Shown: positions 13,957-21,527, numbered from the stretch's first letter. The stretch: DNA of 24,553 bases from Pseudomonadota bacterium (GCA_023433515.1 JAEZCN010000031.1:1-24553), one strand, 5' to 3'. The notes: generated by a model from the sequence alone, not told the origin. Made by a program: numbers and translations.

Positions 13957-14532
13957 GTGAAGTCGCTGAAGATGCTCGTATTGTTGGCCATGGTCGTCGC
14001 CGCCTCGTTCGTGCGCGCGGCCGATTCGCCGCAGGCGCCCGCAGCCAACGATCCCGTGGCCCGCGGCAAGTACATCGTGAACACCTCCGGCTGCCACGAC
14101 TGCCACACCCCCTGGCACATGACGGACAAGGGTCCCGCGCCGGACATGAGCCGCGCCCTGTCGGGTCATCCCGAAGCGCTCGAAATGCCCGAGGCGCCGG
14201 CGCTGCCGCCCGGGCCGTGGATCGTGGCCATCGGCGCGACCAACACGGCGTATGCCGGTCCCTGGGGCGTGAGCTTCACGGCGAACCTGACGCCCGATCG
14301 CGAGACTGGCCTCGGTAAATGGACCGCGCGCACGTTCATCGACACGATTCGCACCGGCCGTCATCTCGGCCGCGGCCGCCAGGTGCTGCCGCCGATGCCG
14401 ATCGCGGTCTACAACAACTTCACGGACGAGGACCTCACCGCGATCTTCGCGTACCTGCAGACCATCCCGGCGGTGAGGAACCGCGTGCCGGAGCCGCGTC
14501 CGCCCGCGGCGGCGACGGTTGCCCAGCAGTAA
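13957..14532 (+). CDS. Secreted monoheme c-type cytochrome
   Basis: A 191-residue exported cytochrome starting with GTG at 13957, preceded by GAGGAG at a 6-base spacing. The signal peptide is VKSLKMLVLLAMVVAASFVR with cleavage near RAA-D (about 22). A single heme c motif, CHDCH (C46, C49, H50), lies in GKYIVNTSGCHDCHTPW. The distal Met is probably in QVLPPMPIAVYNNFTDEDLT, followed by the last cytochrome helix (AIFAYLQTIPAV). The insert between heme and Met (GPWIVAIGATNTAYAGPWGV, SFTANLTPDRETGLGKW) matches cytochrome subunits of membrane-linked sugar/alcohol dehydrogenases, where NLTPD-x-x-TG-x-G-x-W is common. It is the last gene of the NmrA-cytochrome operon, so a periplasmic dehydrogenase elsewhere may donate electrons to it. 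Confidence 0.88.
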   Translation: MKSLKMLVLLAMVVAASFVRAADSPQAPAANDPVARGKYIVNTSGCHDCHTPWHMTDKGPAPDMSRALSGHPEALEMPEAPALPPGPWIVAIGATNTAYAGPWGVSFTANLTPDRETGLGKWTARTFIDTIRTGRHLGRGRQVLPPMPIAVYNNFTDEDLTAIFAYLQTIPAVRNRVPEPRPPAAATVAQQ

Positions 14533-14546
14533 ACGCGTGATTTCCA

Positions 14547-14577
14547 CGGCGCGGTGGAGACCGGCTCCATCGCGCCG
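14547..14577 (+). terminator. Strong hairpin after the cytochrome operon
   Basis: CGGCGCGGTGGAG (14547-14559) pairs with CTCCATCGCGCCG (14565-14577), a 13-bp stem with one wobble and an ACCGG loop. It begins 14 bases after the cytochrome stop. There is no T-tract, so a factor-independent terminator is not certain; it may instead protect the 3' end or block read-through into the PepSY operon. Confidence 0.5.
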
Positions 14578-14614
14578 CCTGCACTGAACTGCCCTATAGA
14601 AGAGAGCAGTTGCA

Positions 14615-14633
14615 AATAAGAATTCTTCTCATG
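14615..14633. promoter_or_regulatory. Fur-box-like operator upstream of the PepSY/ApbE operon
   Basis: The 19-base AATAAGAATTCTTCTCATG matches the gammaproteobacterial Fur consensus form AATGAGAATTATTCTCATT at 16 of 19 positions. It keeps the AGAAT...TTCTCAT halves and has a perfect AAGAATTCTT core. A TTGCAA (14610-14615) directly upstream could be a -35 element, which would place the operator between -35 and -10, a typical repressing position. It lies 69 bases before the PepSY-TM start. Iron-dependent repression is inferred. Confidence 0.65.
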
Positions 14634-14701
14634 TAGCTTTCGCGCTCCCGGACGAAAGTCCCAAGCTCTGCCCTCGAGATTATGTCGAGCCGAATCGGCG
14701 C

Positions 14702-15310
14702 ATGAATTCCCGCGTCCGCATGCGCGTGTACCGCACGACGCACCTGCTGCATTGGATCAGCGCCGCGGTGTGCTTCACGGCGCTCATGCTGTTCACCATC
14801 ACGGGCATCACGCTGAACCACGCCTCGGCGATCGGTTCGAAGCCGAAAGTGACGACGCGCGAGGTGTCGCTGCCCGACACGCTGCGCGTGGAGTTGGCCG
14901 AGGCCGCCGCCGACGCGCCGGTACCGGCAGGCCTGGCCGAGTGGATCGAACGCGAATTCGACGTCCGCGCCGCGAAGGCCGCGGTCGAATGGTCGGACGA
15001 GGAGTTGTATCTGTCGGCGCCGGGACCGGGTCGCGACGCATGGGTGTCCATCGACCGTGAGAGCGGAATGGCGAAGTCCGAGTCCACCGACCGCGGCTGG
15101 ATCGCGTACTTCAACGATCTTCACAAGGGCCGCAACACCGGGATCGCGTGGACGATCTTCATCGACGTCGTCGCGGCCGCGTGCCTGTTCTTCTCGCTGA
15201 CGGGGCTGATCCTGCTGCAGATCCAGGCGCGCCAGCGTCCGTCGACCTGGCCGCTCGTGGTCGGCGGCACGATCCTCGTCCTCGGCATCATGATTTTTTT
15301 CGTGCATTGA
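14702..15310 (+). CDS. PepSY-associated transmembrane protein
   Basis: A 202-residue inner-membrane protein of the small PepSY-TM type. Helices are at about 18-38 (WISAAVCFTALMLFTITGIT), 149-173 (WTIFIDVVAAACLFFSLTGL) and 184-201. A periplasmic domain (about 40-148) has a PepSY-like fold pattern: VELAEAAADA, EFDVRAAKAAVEWSDEELYL, DAWVSIDRESGMAKSES, WIAYFNDLHKGRNTG. Histidines at the membrane edges (H14, H17, H40, H141) are candidate heme ligands, as in PepSY ferric reductases. FNDLHKGR and SLTGLIL are family hallmarks. It is the first gene after the Fur-box-like site and the next gene begins 20 bases on. Likely role: moving electrons across the membrane to the flavinylated DUF2271 protein or to ferric iron. 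No strong Shine-Dalgarno is seen before the ATG at 14702; ATG 14720 is an alternative. Confidence 0.87.
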   Translation: MNSRVRMRVYRTTHLLHWISAAVCFTALMLFTITGITLNHASAIGSKPKVTTREVSLPDTLRVELAEAAADAPVPAGLAEWIEREFDVRAAKAAVEWSDEELYLSAPGPGRDAWVSIDRESGMAKSESTDRGWIAYFNDLHKGRNTGIAWTIFIDVVAAACLFFSLTGLILLQIQARQRPSTWPLVVGGTILVLGIMIFFVH

Positions 15311-15330
15311 ATAGTTAGTTGGAGCGTCGA

Positions 15331-15843
15331 ATGATCCGCAAGTCCCGCATCGCTTCCTGCCTGGTACTGGCCGCCTTCGCGTGCGGCGCGAGCGCCGCAG
15401 ACCTGAGCGTCAACGTCGAAATTCCGAACATCCCCGTGGCCGAATATCACCGGCCTTACGTCGCGGTGTGGATCGAGGACGCGGACCAGGCGATCGCCGC
15501 GAACCTGGCCGTCTGGTACAACCTGCGCGGCGATCACACGAAGTGGTTGCCCGACCTGCGCCAGTGGTGGCGACGCGGCGGGCGCGATCTCAAGGTACCG
15601 GCGGACGGCATCACCGGCGCGACGCGCCCGGTCGGCCAGCACATCCTCAAGTTCGATGCGAAGCAGGCGCCGCTCGCGGAGCTGAAGCCCGGGCAATACG
15701 CGCTGGTCGTGGAAGCCGCACGCGAAGTGGGCGGCCGCGAAGCGGTGCGCATTCCTTTCGAGTGGCCCATCAAGAAGCAGCAGACGGCCACGGGCCAGGG
15801 CACCAAGGAACTCGGCGCCATCGCGCTCACGCTGAATCCCTGA
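15331..15843 (+). CDS. Exported DUF2271 protein with a flavinylation motif
   Basis: A 170-residue exported protein of the DUF2271 family. The signal peptide is MIRKSRIASCLVLAAFACGA with cleavage near ASA-A (about 22). The mature part has VNVEIPNI, YHRPYVAVWIEDADQAIAAN, LAVWYNL, DHTKWLPDLRQWWRRGG and EWPIKKQQTATGQGTKELG, all typical of DUF2271. Residues 92-98 read DGITGAT, which fits the D-x-x-[ST]-G-A-[ST] site used by ApbE to attach FMN to threonine in NqrC/RnfG-type domains; T98 would be the attachment residue. A DUF2271/ApbE link has been noted in genome surveys of flavinylation. TTGGAG is 6 bases before the ATG at 15331; a TTG at 15319 is less likely. ApbE is encoded two genes downstream in the same operon. 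Confidence 0.88.
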   Translation: MIRKSRIASCLVLAAFACGASAADLSVNVEIPNIPVAEYHRPYVAVWIEDADQAIAANLAVWYNLRGDHTKWLPDLRQWWRRGGRDLKVPADGITGATRPVGQHILKFDAKQAPLAELKPGQYALVVEAAREVGGREAVRIPFEWPIKKQQTATGQGTKELGAIALTLNP

Positions 15844-15873
15844 GCGCCGCCACCTTACGAAGAGGTCAGGAAC

Positions 15874-16677
15874 ATGAAGAAATACATCACGACGCTTGCG
15901 CTGCTCTCGATGCTCGCCGCCCCGGCGGTCTACGCGGCGCGTCCCTGGCTGCTGCCCTCGCAGACCGTGCTCGCGCGATCGGGTGGCTGGGTCGCGTTCG
16001 ACGCGGCACAGGCGGACGACCTGTTCTCGGTGAACCAGGGCTCGCTGCTGGTGGATGGGCTCGCGATCGAGACACCGGATGGCAAGCCGATCGCCGCGCA
16101 GAACGTGGCGGCGAGCCGCTCGCGCAGCACCTTCGATCTCGAGCTGCGCCAACCTGGCACGTATCGCGTCACGGTCGGCGAAGACGTCGTCATGGCGCGC
16201 TGGGAGGAAGAGGGCAAGCCGAAGCGCTGGCGCGGCACCGCGGCGGAAATGGCGGCCAAGGTTCCGGCAAACGCGGACAAGCTGCAGACCGAACAGGTGC
16301 TGCGCCGGATCGAAACCTTCGTGACGGTCGGCTCGCCGACGGAGCTCAAGCCCGGCACGGGCACGGGCATCGAACTCGTCCCCCTCCAACACCCGAACGA
16401 TCTGTACGCGGGTGAATCCGCCAAGCTGCGTTTCCTGCTCGACGGCAAACCGGCCCCGGACCTCGAGATCGAAGTGATCCAGGGCGGCACGCGTTACCGC
16501 GATTCGCCCGACGCGATCGTCCAGAAGACCGACAAGAACGGCGAGGTCACCATCAAGTGGCCGGCGCCGGGACTGTACTGGATCGACGCGGGCATCCAGG
16601 ACGAGAAATCCTCGGCGCCCGACGTGAAGAAGCGCCGCGTCTCGTACAACGCGACACTCGAAGTCCTGCCGCAGTAG
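15874..16677 (+). CDS. Exported DUF4198 protein
   Basis: A 267-residue exported protein of the DUF4198 (NikM-like) family. The signal peptide is MKKYITTLALLSMLAAPAVY with cleavage after AVYA (residue 21). The mature protein begins ARPWLLPSQTVLARSGGWVA, the usual 'H/RxWLLPS.T.l.g..WVTFDAA' opening of this family. TFDLELRQPGTYRVTV, ELVPLQHPNDLYAGESAKLR and the closing carboxypeptidase-regulatory-like beta-sandwich (TDKNGEVTIKWPAPGLYWID) follow. No [ST]GA[ST] flavinylation motif was found, so it is probably a partner that binds a metal or ligand rather than a flavin carrier. It lies 30 bases after the DUF2271 stop, with AGGTCAGGA before the ATG, and 5 bases before the ApbE start. Metal handling is inferred from the NikM-like fold and the Fur-like site upstream. 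Confidence 0.87.
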   Translation: MKKYITTLALLSMLAAPAVYAARPWLLPSQTVLARSGGWVAFDAAQADDLFSVNQGSLLVDGLAIETPDGKPIAAQNVAASRSRSTFDLELRQPGTYRVTVGEDVVMARWEEEGKPKRWRGTAAEMAAKVPANADKLQTEQVLRRIETFVTVGSPTELKPGTGTGIELVPLQHPNDLYAGESAKLRFLLDGKPAPDLEIEVIQGGTRYRDSPDAIVQKTDKNGEVTIKWPAPGLYWIDAGIQDEKSSAPDVKKRRVSYNATLEVLPQ

Positions 16678-16682
16678 TCAGC

Positions 16683-17711
16683 TTGCCCCGCTGGCTGGTT
16701 CCGCTGTTGTGCTGCGTGCTCGCGGCGTGCGCGGCGCAGCCGCGGCGCGCGGCGTTGCCCGAAACGCTGCTCGAGGGCGTGACCATGGGCAGCGCCTGGA
16801 CGGTGAAGATCGCGGGCGAACTTCCCGCGCCTGCCGGGGAATTGCGCGCGGGCGTACAGGCGAGCTTCAACGCGGTCGACCAGGCGCTCAGCACGTACAA
16901 GCCCGAATCGGCATTGAGCCGGTTCAACCGCGACGCGAGCGGAGACTGGGTCGACGTCGACCCGGAGCTGGCCGCGGTGATGGCCTACGCCCGCACGCTC
17001 GCCGAGCTCAGCGACGGCGCCTACGACCTCACGGTCGGGCCGCTCGTGAACCTGTGGGGATTCGGTCCCGACCCGGCGCGGCGCGAGGCGCCGGACGCCG
17101 CGGCCATCGGCGCGGCGCGTGAGCACGTGGGCTGGCGCAAGCTCGAGATCGATGCGGCCGCGAACCGTGCGCGCAAGGATCCGGGCGTGTACGTCGACCT
17201 GTCCTCGCTCGGCAAGGGCCGCGGCGTCGATCGTGTCGCCGAGTACCTCGAGTCGCGCGGCGTGACTAACTACCTAGTCGACCTGTCGGGGAAGCTGCGC
17301 GCGAACGGGGTGAACGCACGGGGCGCGCCGTGGCGCGTGGCGGTGGAGAAACCCGGGCCGGACGATCCATCTGGCCGGCCGAGTCTCGTGCCGGCCGCGG
17401 TGGCGCTCGACGACGAGTCGATCGCGACGGCGGGCGACTATCGGCGCTATTTCGCGAGCGGCGGCAGGCACTACTCGCACATCATCGATCCGCGCACCGG
17501 TCACCCGGTCTCGCACGCGACCTTGTCGTCTACCGTGGTGGCGGCTGACGGCATGCAGGCCGATGCGCTCGCCACGGTGTTCATGGCGATGGCGCCCGAA
17601 GCGGCGCTCGCGCTCGCCGACCGGCTGCGCGTCCGCGCGCTGCTGATCATCCGCTCGGGCGACGACATCCGCCTCGCGCCGAGCGCGGCCTGGCACGACG
17701 GAGGCTGGTAG
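16683..17711 (+). CDS. apbE: FAD:protein FMN transferase (ApbE), lipoprotein
   Basis: A 342-residue ApbE-type flavin transferase that moves FMN from FAD onto a Thr of exported proteins. TTG at 16683 is chosen as the start: it is 5 bases past the DUF4198 stop and gives LPRWLVPLLCCVLAAC, a lipoprotein signal with lipobox LAAC (C16). The frame is open further upstream but only inside the DUF4198 gene. Conserved blocks are TMGSAWTVKIAG (about 34-45), STYKPESALSRFN (70-82), YDLTVGPLVNLWGFG (114-128), VDLSSLGKGRGVDRVAEYLE (171-190), LVDLSGKLRANG (198-209), HIIDPRTGHPVSHA (266-279) and DGMQADALATVFM (289-301, with the metal-binding D and T). The usual LGGDLR is changed to LSGKLR, a mild oddity near the flavin site. 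Its likely substrate is the DUF2271 protein encoded in this operon. Confidence 0.93.
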   Translation: MPRWLVPLLCCVLAACAAQPRRAALPETLLEGVTMGSAWTVKIAGELPAPAGELRAGVQASFNAVDQALSTYKPESALSRFNRDASGDWVDVDPELAAVMAYARTLAELSDGAYDLTVGPLVNLWGFGPDPARREAPDAAAIGAAREHVGWRKLEIDAAANRARKDPGVYVDLSSLGKGRGVDRVAEYLESRGVTNYLVDLSGKLRANGVNARGAPWRVAVEKPGPDDPSGRPSLVPAAVALDDESIATAGDYRRYFASGGRHYSHIIDPRTGHPVSHATLSSTVVAADGMQADALATVFMAMAPEAALALADRLRVRALLIIRSGDDIRLAPSAAWHDGGW

Positions 17712-17801
17712 CCGGGTGTAGGTGCGCACTGGCGCGGAGCCCCGGACTGCGCCGACGATTCCGCGACTTGTTAGGCGGCGCCGCGGGCGCAGAATTCCCT
17801 C

Positions 17802-18665
17802 GTGAGCAGCCGACGCACGTTGTGGGGCATCCTCAAGGGCACGACCGAGAACTGGCTTTCCGACCAGGTCTCGAGCATCAGCGCCGCGCTCGCGTTCTAC
17901 TGCGCGTTCTCCCTCGCGCCGCTGCTGGTCATCATCGTCACGATCGTGGGCTGGATCGTCGGCGCCGAGCTCGCGTCTTCCTATGTCGAGGGCCAGCTCA
18001 CGTTGTTGTTCGGCAAGGCGAGCGCCGAGCTGATCGTGGGCGCGATGCGCGGCGCGCAGTCGGCCGATGGCGTATGGGCGACGATCCTGAGTGTCGTCAT
18101 GCTCGCGGTTGGCGCGACCACCGTGTTCTCCGCACTCGAGAGCGCGCTGCAACAGGTCTGGGGCGGACGGGACTCGATACCGCGCGGCTGGCGCGCGACG
18201 GTGCGCTCGCGGCTCGTATCGTTCGGTTTCATCCTCGCGATCGGCTTCCTGCTGCTCGTGTCGCTCACGCTGACCACCGCGCTCGCGACGCTGCGCGGCT
18301 TCGTGCTGCGGCACTTCGAAGGACTCGTCGGGTTGTTCGCCGCGACCGACTTCCTGGTGTCGATCCTGCTCGGCACCGGCGTCGTCGCGTTGATCTATCG
18401 TTACCTGCCGGCGCGGCGGCTGCCCTGGCGTCACGTGCTGACGGGCGCGCTCGTCACCGCGCTGCTGTTCCATCTCGGCAGATGGGCGATCGGTCTGTAT
18501 CTCGGGCGCGCCACGCAGCCCACGGCGTATGGCGCCGCGGCGTCGTTCGCGGCGTTGCTGCTGTGGCTGTACTACTCCGCGCAGATATTCCTGTTCGGCG
18601 CGGAGTTCACCGCATGCCTCGGCCGGTCGCGCCAGCAGCGTCCGCCACCGGTCCCGGCGGAGTAG
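17802..18665 (+). CDS. YihY/BrkB-family inner-membrane protein
   Basis: A 287-residue polytopic membrane protein of the BrkB/YihY (virulence factor BrkB) family, with about six transmembrane segments. It starts with GTG at 17802. Family features are SSISAALAFYCAFSLAPLLV (about 24-43), the loop ESALQQVWGGRD, the helix SFGFILAIGFLLLVSLTLTT, LVSILLGTGVVALIYRYLPA, WRHVLTGALVTALLFHLGRW, and the conserved AIGLYLGRATQPTAYGAAAS, after which the last helix reads LLLWLYYSAQIFLFGAEFT. Length is normal. BrkB of Bordetella was linked to serum resistance; members elsewhere are suggested to be transporters, so function is uncertain. No Shine-Dalgarno is obvious, and the 90 bases to apbE may or may not hold a promoter. 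Its TAG ends exactly where the convergent gene's stop begins. Confidence 0.92.
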   Translation: MSSRRTLWGILKGTTENWLSDQVSSISAALAFYCAFSLAPLLVIIVTIVGWIVGAELASSYVEGQLTLLFGKASAELIVGAMRGAQSADGVWATILSVVMLAVGATTVFSALESALQQVWGGRDSIPRGWRATVRSRLVSFGFILAIGFLLLVSLTLTTALATLRGFVLRHFEGLVGLFAATDFLVSILLGTGVVALIYRYLPARRLPWRHVLTGALVTALLFHLGRWAIGLYLGRATQPTAYGAAASFAALLLWLYYSAQIFLFGAEFTACLGRSRQQRPPPVPAE

Positions 18666-19103
18666 TTACTTGCGCTTGATCGAGAACTTGCCGATCGCAA
18701 TGCCGAGGTCCCAGCCTCGTCCCGTGCCGGTCAGCGCGAGCGTGACTTCACCCTTGGTGACGACCTGCGCCTTCGAGGACTTCACGGCGCCGGCATGCGC
18801 CTCGGCGCTCGCGTAGTTACCGAAGATCTCGCTGATGTCCTTGACGTTCGAGAACTCGCCGTGGCCGTTTTCGATGGTCGACTTGCCGGCGCTCAAACCG
18901 CCTCCGCGCGCCTGTAGACGCACGGTGGCGGACTGTCCGTTATTGCAGGTCACGTGACCGGTGCCGTCGGCGCGTTTGTAGAACGCGGACCAGCCGCTCA
19001 TCGTAAATTTCATCTCGCAGTCGGCGGCGAACGCGGCATTGGCGTGAAACGCGCCACCCAGAGCGAGGCCGGCAATTGCAACGAAGCGGGTATATTTGTT
19101 CAT
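18666..19103 (-). CDS. Exported protein of unknown function
   Basis: A 145-residue exported protein; I do not recognise the family firmly. The signal peptide is MNKYTRFVAIAGLALGGAFH with cleavage near AFA-A (about 26). The mature part has two cysteines (DCEMKF and HVTCNNG), consistent with one disulfide. A glycine-rich beta pattern follows: ATVRLQARGGGLSAGKSTIE, HGEFSNVKDISEIFGNYASA, EAHAGAVKSSKAQVVTKGEV, and an ending TLALTGTGRGWDLGIAIGKF. The repeated short strands and the 'GxGxGxDLGxxIGxF' end suggest a small beta-barrel or lipid-binding fold, which is only a guess. ATG at 19103 is chosen to give the cleanest signal peptide; ATG 19109 is equally possible. The stop codon abuts the BrkB stop on the other strand, and the start faces the sugar-acid kinase gene across 173 bases. 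Confidence 0.75.
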   Translation of the reverse strand: MNKYTRFVAIAGLALGGAFHANAAFAADCEMKFTMSGWSAFYKRADGTGHVTCNNGQSATVRLQARGGGLSAGKSTIENGHGEFSNVKDISEIFGNYASAEAHAGAVKSSKAQVVTKGEVTLALTGTGRGWDLGIAIGKFSIKRK

Positions 19104-19276
19104 GCGCATCAAACTAACCGCGGCATGGGGGGATGGCAAGAATGATCGAGGGTCTCACCGAACGCGCCGCCGGACGCCTGCTGACGGGCGCGCCACCGTC
19201 GTTTTCCGCACTCATTGACGCCTTTTGCCGACACCCGGCACGCATCGTCTCCTGTTAGGAGCGCACGTCGACTGAC

Positions 19277-20530
19277 ATGTCACCAGCCTGGCTCATCGTC
19301 GCCGACGACCTGACCGGCGCGGCCGATTGCGCCGTCGCCTTCGCGACGCGCCGGCTCTCCGCGCGCGTCGTCTGGGGCGACTATCACGACACGGTGCTGG
19401 ACCCGCCGCTCGCGCTCGCGATCGACTCGGGCAGCCGCGTGCTCGATGCGTCGGCCGCGTACGCGAAACACGTCGAGCTGTTGCGCAAGCGTTGCGCGGA
19501 AGGCGTGCGCGTGTTCAAGAAAATCGATTCGACGTTGCGCGGACATCCGGCGCACGAGATCGCCGCTTCGCTCGACGTGATGCGCGAGCGTTCGCCCGAT
19601 ACGCGCCTGGTCGTCGCGCCGGCGTTTCCGGCGACCGGACGCGTGACGCGCGGCGGACGTGTGTACGTACATGGCGCACCTCTCGAGCTCACCGAGTTCT
19701 GGCCGCCGGGCGCGGACCCGGCGCATGCCAACGTCGTGCGATTGCTCGAGACCGTGGGTATTTCGGCGGCGCCGGTCTCGCTCGATCATCTCCGGTCCGC
19801 GGGATTCGGGTGGCCATCGGATTCGCAGGCCGTCGTCTGCGACGCCGAGACCGAAGCCGACCTCGACATCATCGCCGCGGCCTGCGCCGGTCCACGGCCG
19901 GTGTTGCTCGCGGGCAGCGCGGGCCTCGCGCACGCGATCGCAAGACGGATCTCGACGGAATCCCACCGGCACGTTCCGCCGCTTCACGTTCCTCCGACAC
20001 GGCACGGCGCGCTGCTCGTCGCGGGCTCGCAGGCGCAAGCGACGCGCGCCGCACTGCGCGAGCTCGATTCGCTGCCCGGCGTCGAACGCCTGACGCTGAC
20101 GGCAAGTTGTCTCGACCGGCCGCAGAACACGGACGAGGCGATCGACGAGCGGCTCGAACTACTGCAGACGATCGCCGATGGAAACGATCTCGTCGTCGAC
20201 TTCGTGTTTCCGGACTCGGGCCGGAACATGACTCCGACCGAGGCGCAGCAACTCGCGGCGAAACTCGCGCGGCGCGTCATCCCGTTCGCGGCGCAGGCGA
20301 GCGCCCTGGTCGCGACCGGCGGCGAGACCGCGACCACGTTGTTCGCGCGGCTCGGGATCACCGGTATCCAGCTCGTCGACGAGATCGAGCACGGCATCGC
20401 GCTCGGGCTGACGCTCGGCAGCCTGTCGGTTCCGGTGGTGACGAAGGCCGGCGGATTCGGCGATGCTGGCTGCCTGCGGCGCATCCTCGACAGGCTGCGC
20501 GTCATCCGCAGTACCGGCACGGTGGCATGA
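19277..20530 (+). CDS. dtnK: Four-carbon acid sugar kinase (DUF1537/OtnK family)
   Basis: A 417-residue kinase of the DUF1537 family. These enzymes phosphorylate C4 sugar acids such as D- or L-threonate and D-erythronate. The N-terminal substrate domain opens with IVADDLTGAADCAVAFATRR (about 7-26) and contains FKKIDSTLRGHPAHEIAASL and VVAPAFPATGRVTRGGRVYV, both family hallmarks. The C-terminal nucleotide domain has VLLAGSAGLAHAIAR, LLVAGSQAQATRAALREL and the glycine loop VATGGETATTLFARLG (V345 onward), ending VVTKAGGFGDAGCLRRILDR. The pdxA2-type gene begins 4 bases after the stop, the usual pairing in D-threonate catabolism. AGGAG lies about 15 bases before the ATG, a long spacing, but no better start exists. 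Which C4 acid is used cannot be read from the sequence, so the symbol is provisional. Confidence 0.9.
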   Translation: MSPAWLIVADDLTGAADCAVAFATRRLSARVVWGDYHDTVLDPPLALAIDSGSRVLDASAAYAKHVELLRKRCAEGVRVFKKIDSTLRGHPAHEIAASLDVMRERSPDTRLVVAPAFPATGRVTRGGRVYVHGAPLELTEFWPPGADPAHANVVRLLETVGISAAPVSLDHLRSAGFGWPSDSQAVVCDAETEADLDIIAAACAGPRPVLLAGSAGLAHAIARRISTESHRHVPPLHVPPTRHGALLVAGSQAQATRAALRELDSLPGVERLTLTASCLDRPQNTDEAIDERLELLQTIADGNDLVVDFVFPDSGRNMTPTEAQQLAAKLARRVIPFAAQASALVATGGETATTLFARLGITGIQLVDEIEHGIALGLTLGSLSVPVVTKAGGFGDAGCLRRILDRLRVIRSTGTVA

Positions 20531-20534
20531 GTCG

Positions 20535-21527
20535 ATGAGTCGTCCGACGATCGCGATAACGATGGGCGATGCCGCGGGCATCGGACCCGAGATCATCATG
20601 AAGGCGCTCGCGCGGGCCGAGGTGCACGCGTTGTGCAAGCCGCTCGTGATCGGCGATGCCGCGCGCCTGCGGCGCGCGGGTGAAATCGTCGGAAGCCGGA
20701 TCGCGGTCGAGAGCATCGATGATCCGGCCGCCGCGGATTTCCGGCCCGACAAGGTTGCCTGCATCGATCTCGGGCTGATTCCGCCGGACCTGCCGTTCGG
20801 CGCGATTTCCGCCGTCGCGGGCGAGGCGGCGTTTCGCTACATCGAGCGCGCGGTGCGCATCGTCGAGTCCGGCCAGGCACAGGCCATCTGCACGGCGCCG
20901 CTCAGCAAGGAAGCGCTGCACGCGGCGGGTCGCCGTTATCCGGGACACACCGAATTGCTGGCGACGCTGACCGGGACGCCCGAGGTGTCGATGATGCTGG
21001 TCGCGCCGAAGCTGCGTGTCATCCACGTCACGACTCACGTCGGTCTGCTGGATGCGATCGAGCGCATCGACGCGCCGCTGGTCGAGCGGGTGATCGAACG
21101 CGCGCAGCTCACGCTCGTGCGAGCGGGAATTCCCGCGCCGCGCATCGGCGTGTGCGGCATCAATCCGCACGCGGGCGAGAAGGGATTATTCGGCCGCGGC
21201 GAAGAGGGCGAGAAGATCGAGCCCGCGGTGCGCCGCTGCCAGGCCCGCGGCTGGAACGTGAGCGGCCCGCTTCCGGCGGACACGTTGTTCTTCCTCGCGG
21301 CGCGCGGCGACTTCGACATCGTGGTCGCGATGTATCACGACCAGGGACACGGACCGATCAAGGTGTTGGGCCTCGAATCCGGCGTCAACATCACGGTCGG
21401 ATTGCCGGTCGTGCGCACTTCGGTCGATCACGGCACCGCGTTCGACATCGCGGGCAAGGGCCTCGCCGACGAGCGCAGCCTCGTCGAGGCGCTGCGACAG
21501 GCCGCGGAGCTCGCGCCGCGGACTTGA
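20535..21527 (+). CDS. pdxA2: PdxA2-type 4-phospho-sugar-acid dehydrogenase
   Basis: A 330-residue member of the PdxA family, which oxidises and decarboxylates 4-phosphohydroxythreonine (PdxA) or 4-phospho-threonate/erythronate (PdxA2). It starts SRPTIAITMGDAAGIGPEII. Metal-binding histidines are visible at H168 (THVGL), H212 (NPHAGE) and H268 (MYHDQGHGPIK), in positions matching E. coli PdxA. AICTAPLSKEALHAAGRRYP, GHTELLA and NITVGLPVVRTSVDHGTAFD, then IAGKGLAD, are conserved. GDAAGIGPE, rather than GDPAGIGPE, and the upstream kinase favour the PdxA2 role in four-carbon acid catabolism, giving dihydroxyacetone phosphate. A role in vitamin B6 synthesis cannot be excluded from sequence alone. 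It is translationally close to the kinase (stop and start 4 bases apart). Confidence 0.9.
   Translation: MSRPTIAITMGDAAGIGPEIIMKALARAEVHALCKPLVIGDAARLRRAGEIVGSRIAVESIDDPAAADFRPDKVACIDLGLIPPDLPFGAISAVAGEAAFRYIERAVRIVESGQAQAICTAPLSKEALHAAGRRYPGHTELLATLTGTPEVSMMLVAPKLRVIHVTTHVGLLDAIERIDAPLVERVIERAQLTLVRAGIPAPRIGVCGINPHAGEKGLFGRGEEGEKIEPAVRRCQARGWNVSGPLPADTLFFLAARGDFDIVVAMYHDQGHGPIKVLGLESGVNITVGLPVVRTSVDHGTAFDIAGKGLADERSLVEALRQAAELAPRT

Noticed and set aside
16557..16682. Upstream extension of the apbE frame
   Set aside because: It lies inside the DUF4198 gene and adds no known domain, whereas the TTG at 16683 gives a proper lipoprotein signal.
17274..18473. 399-codon minus-strand frame across apbE and brkB
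   Set aside because: Charged, repetitive translation (many R, E, D, H, Q) opposite two confidently identified genes.
19110..19276. TTGACG (about 19215-19220) as a -35 element for the kinase operon
   Set aside because: No acceptable -10 element is found 16-18 bases downstream, so a sigma-70 promoter call is not supported.
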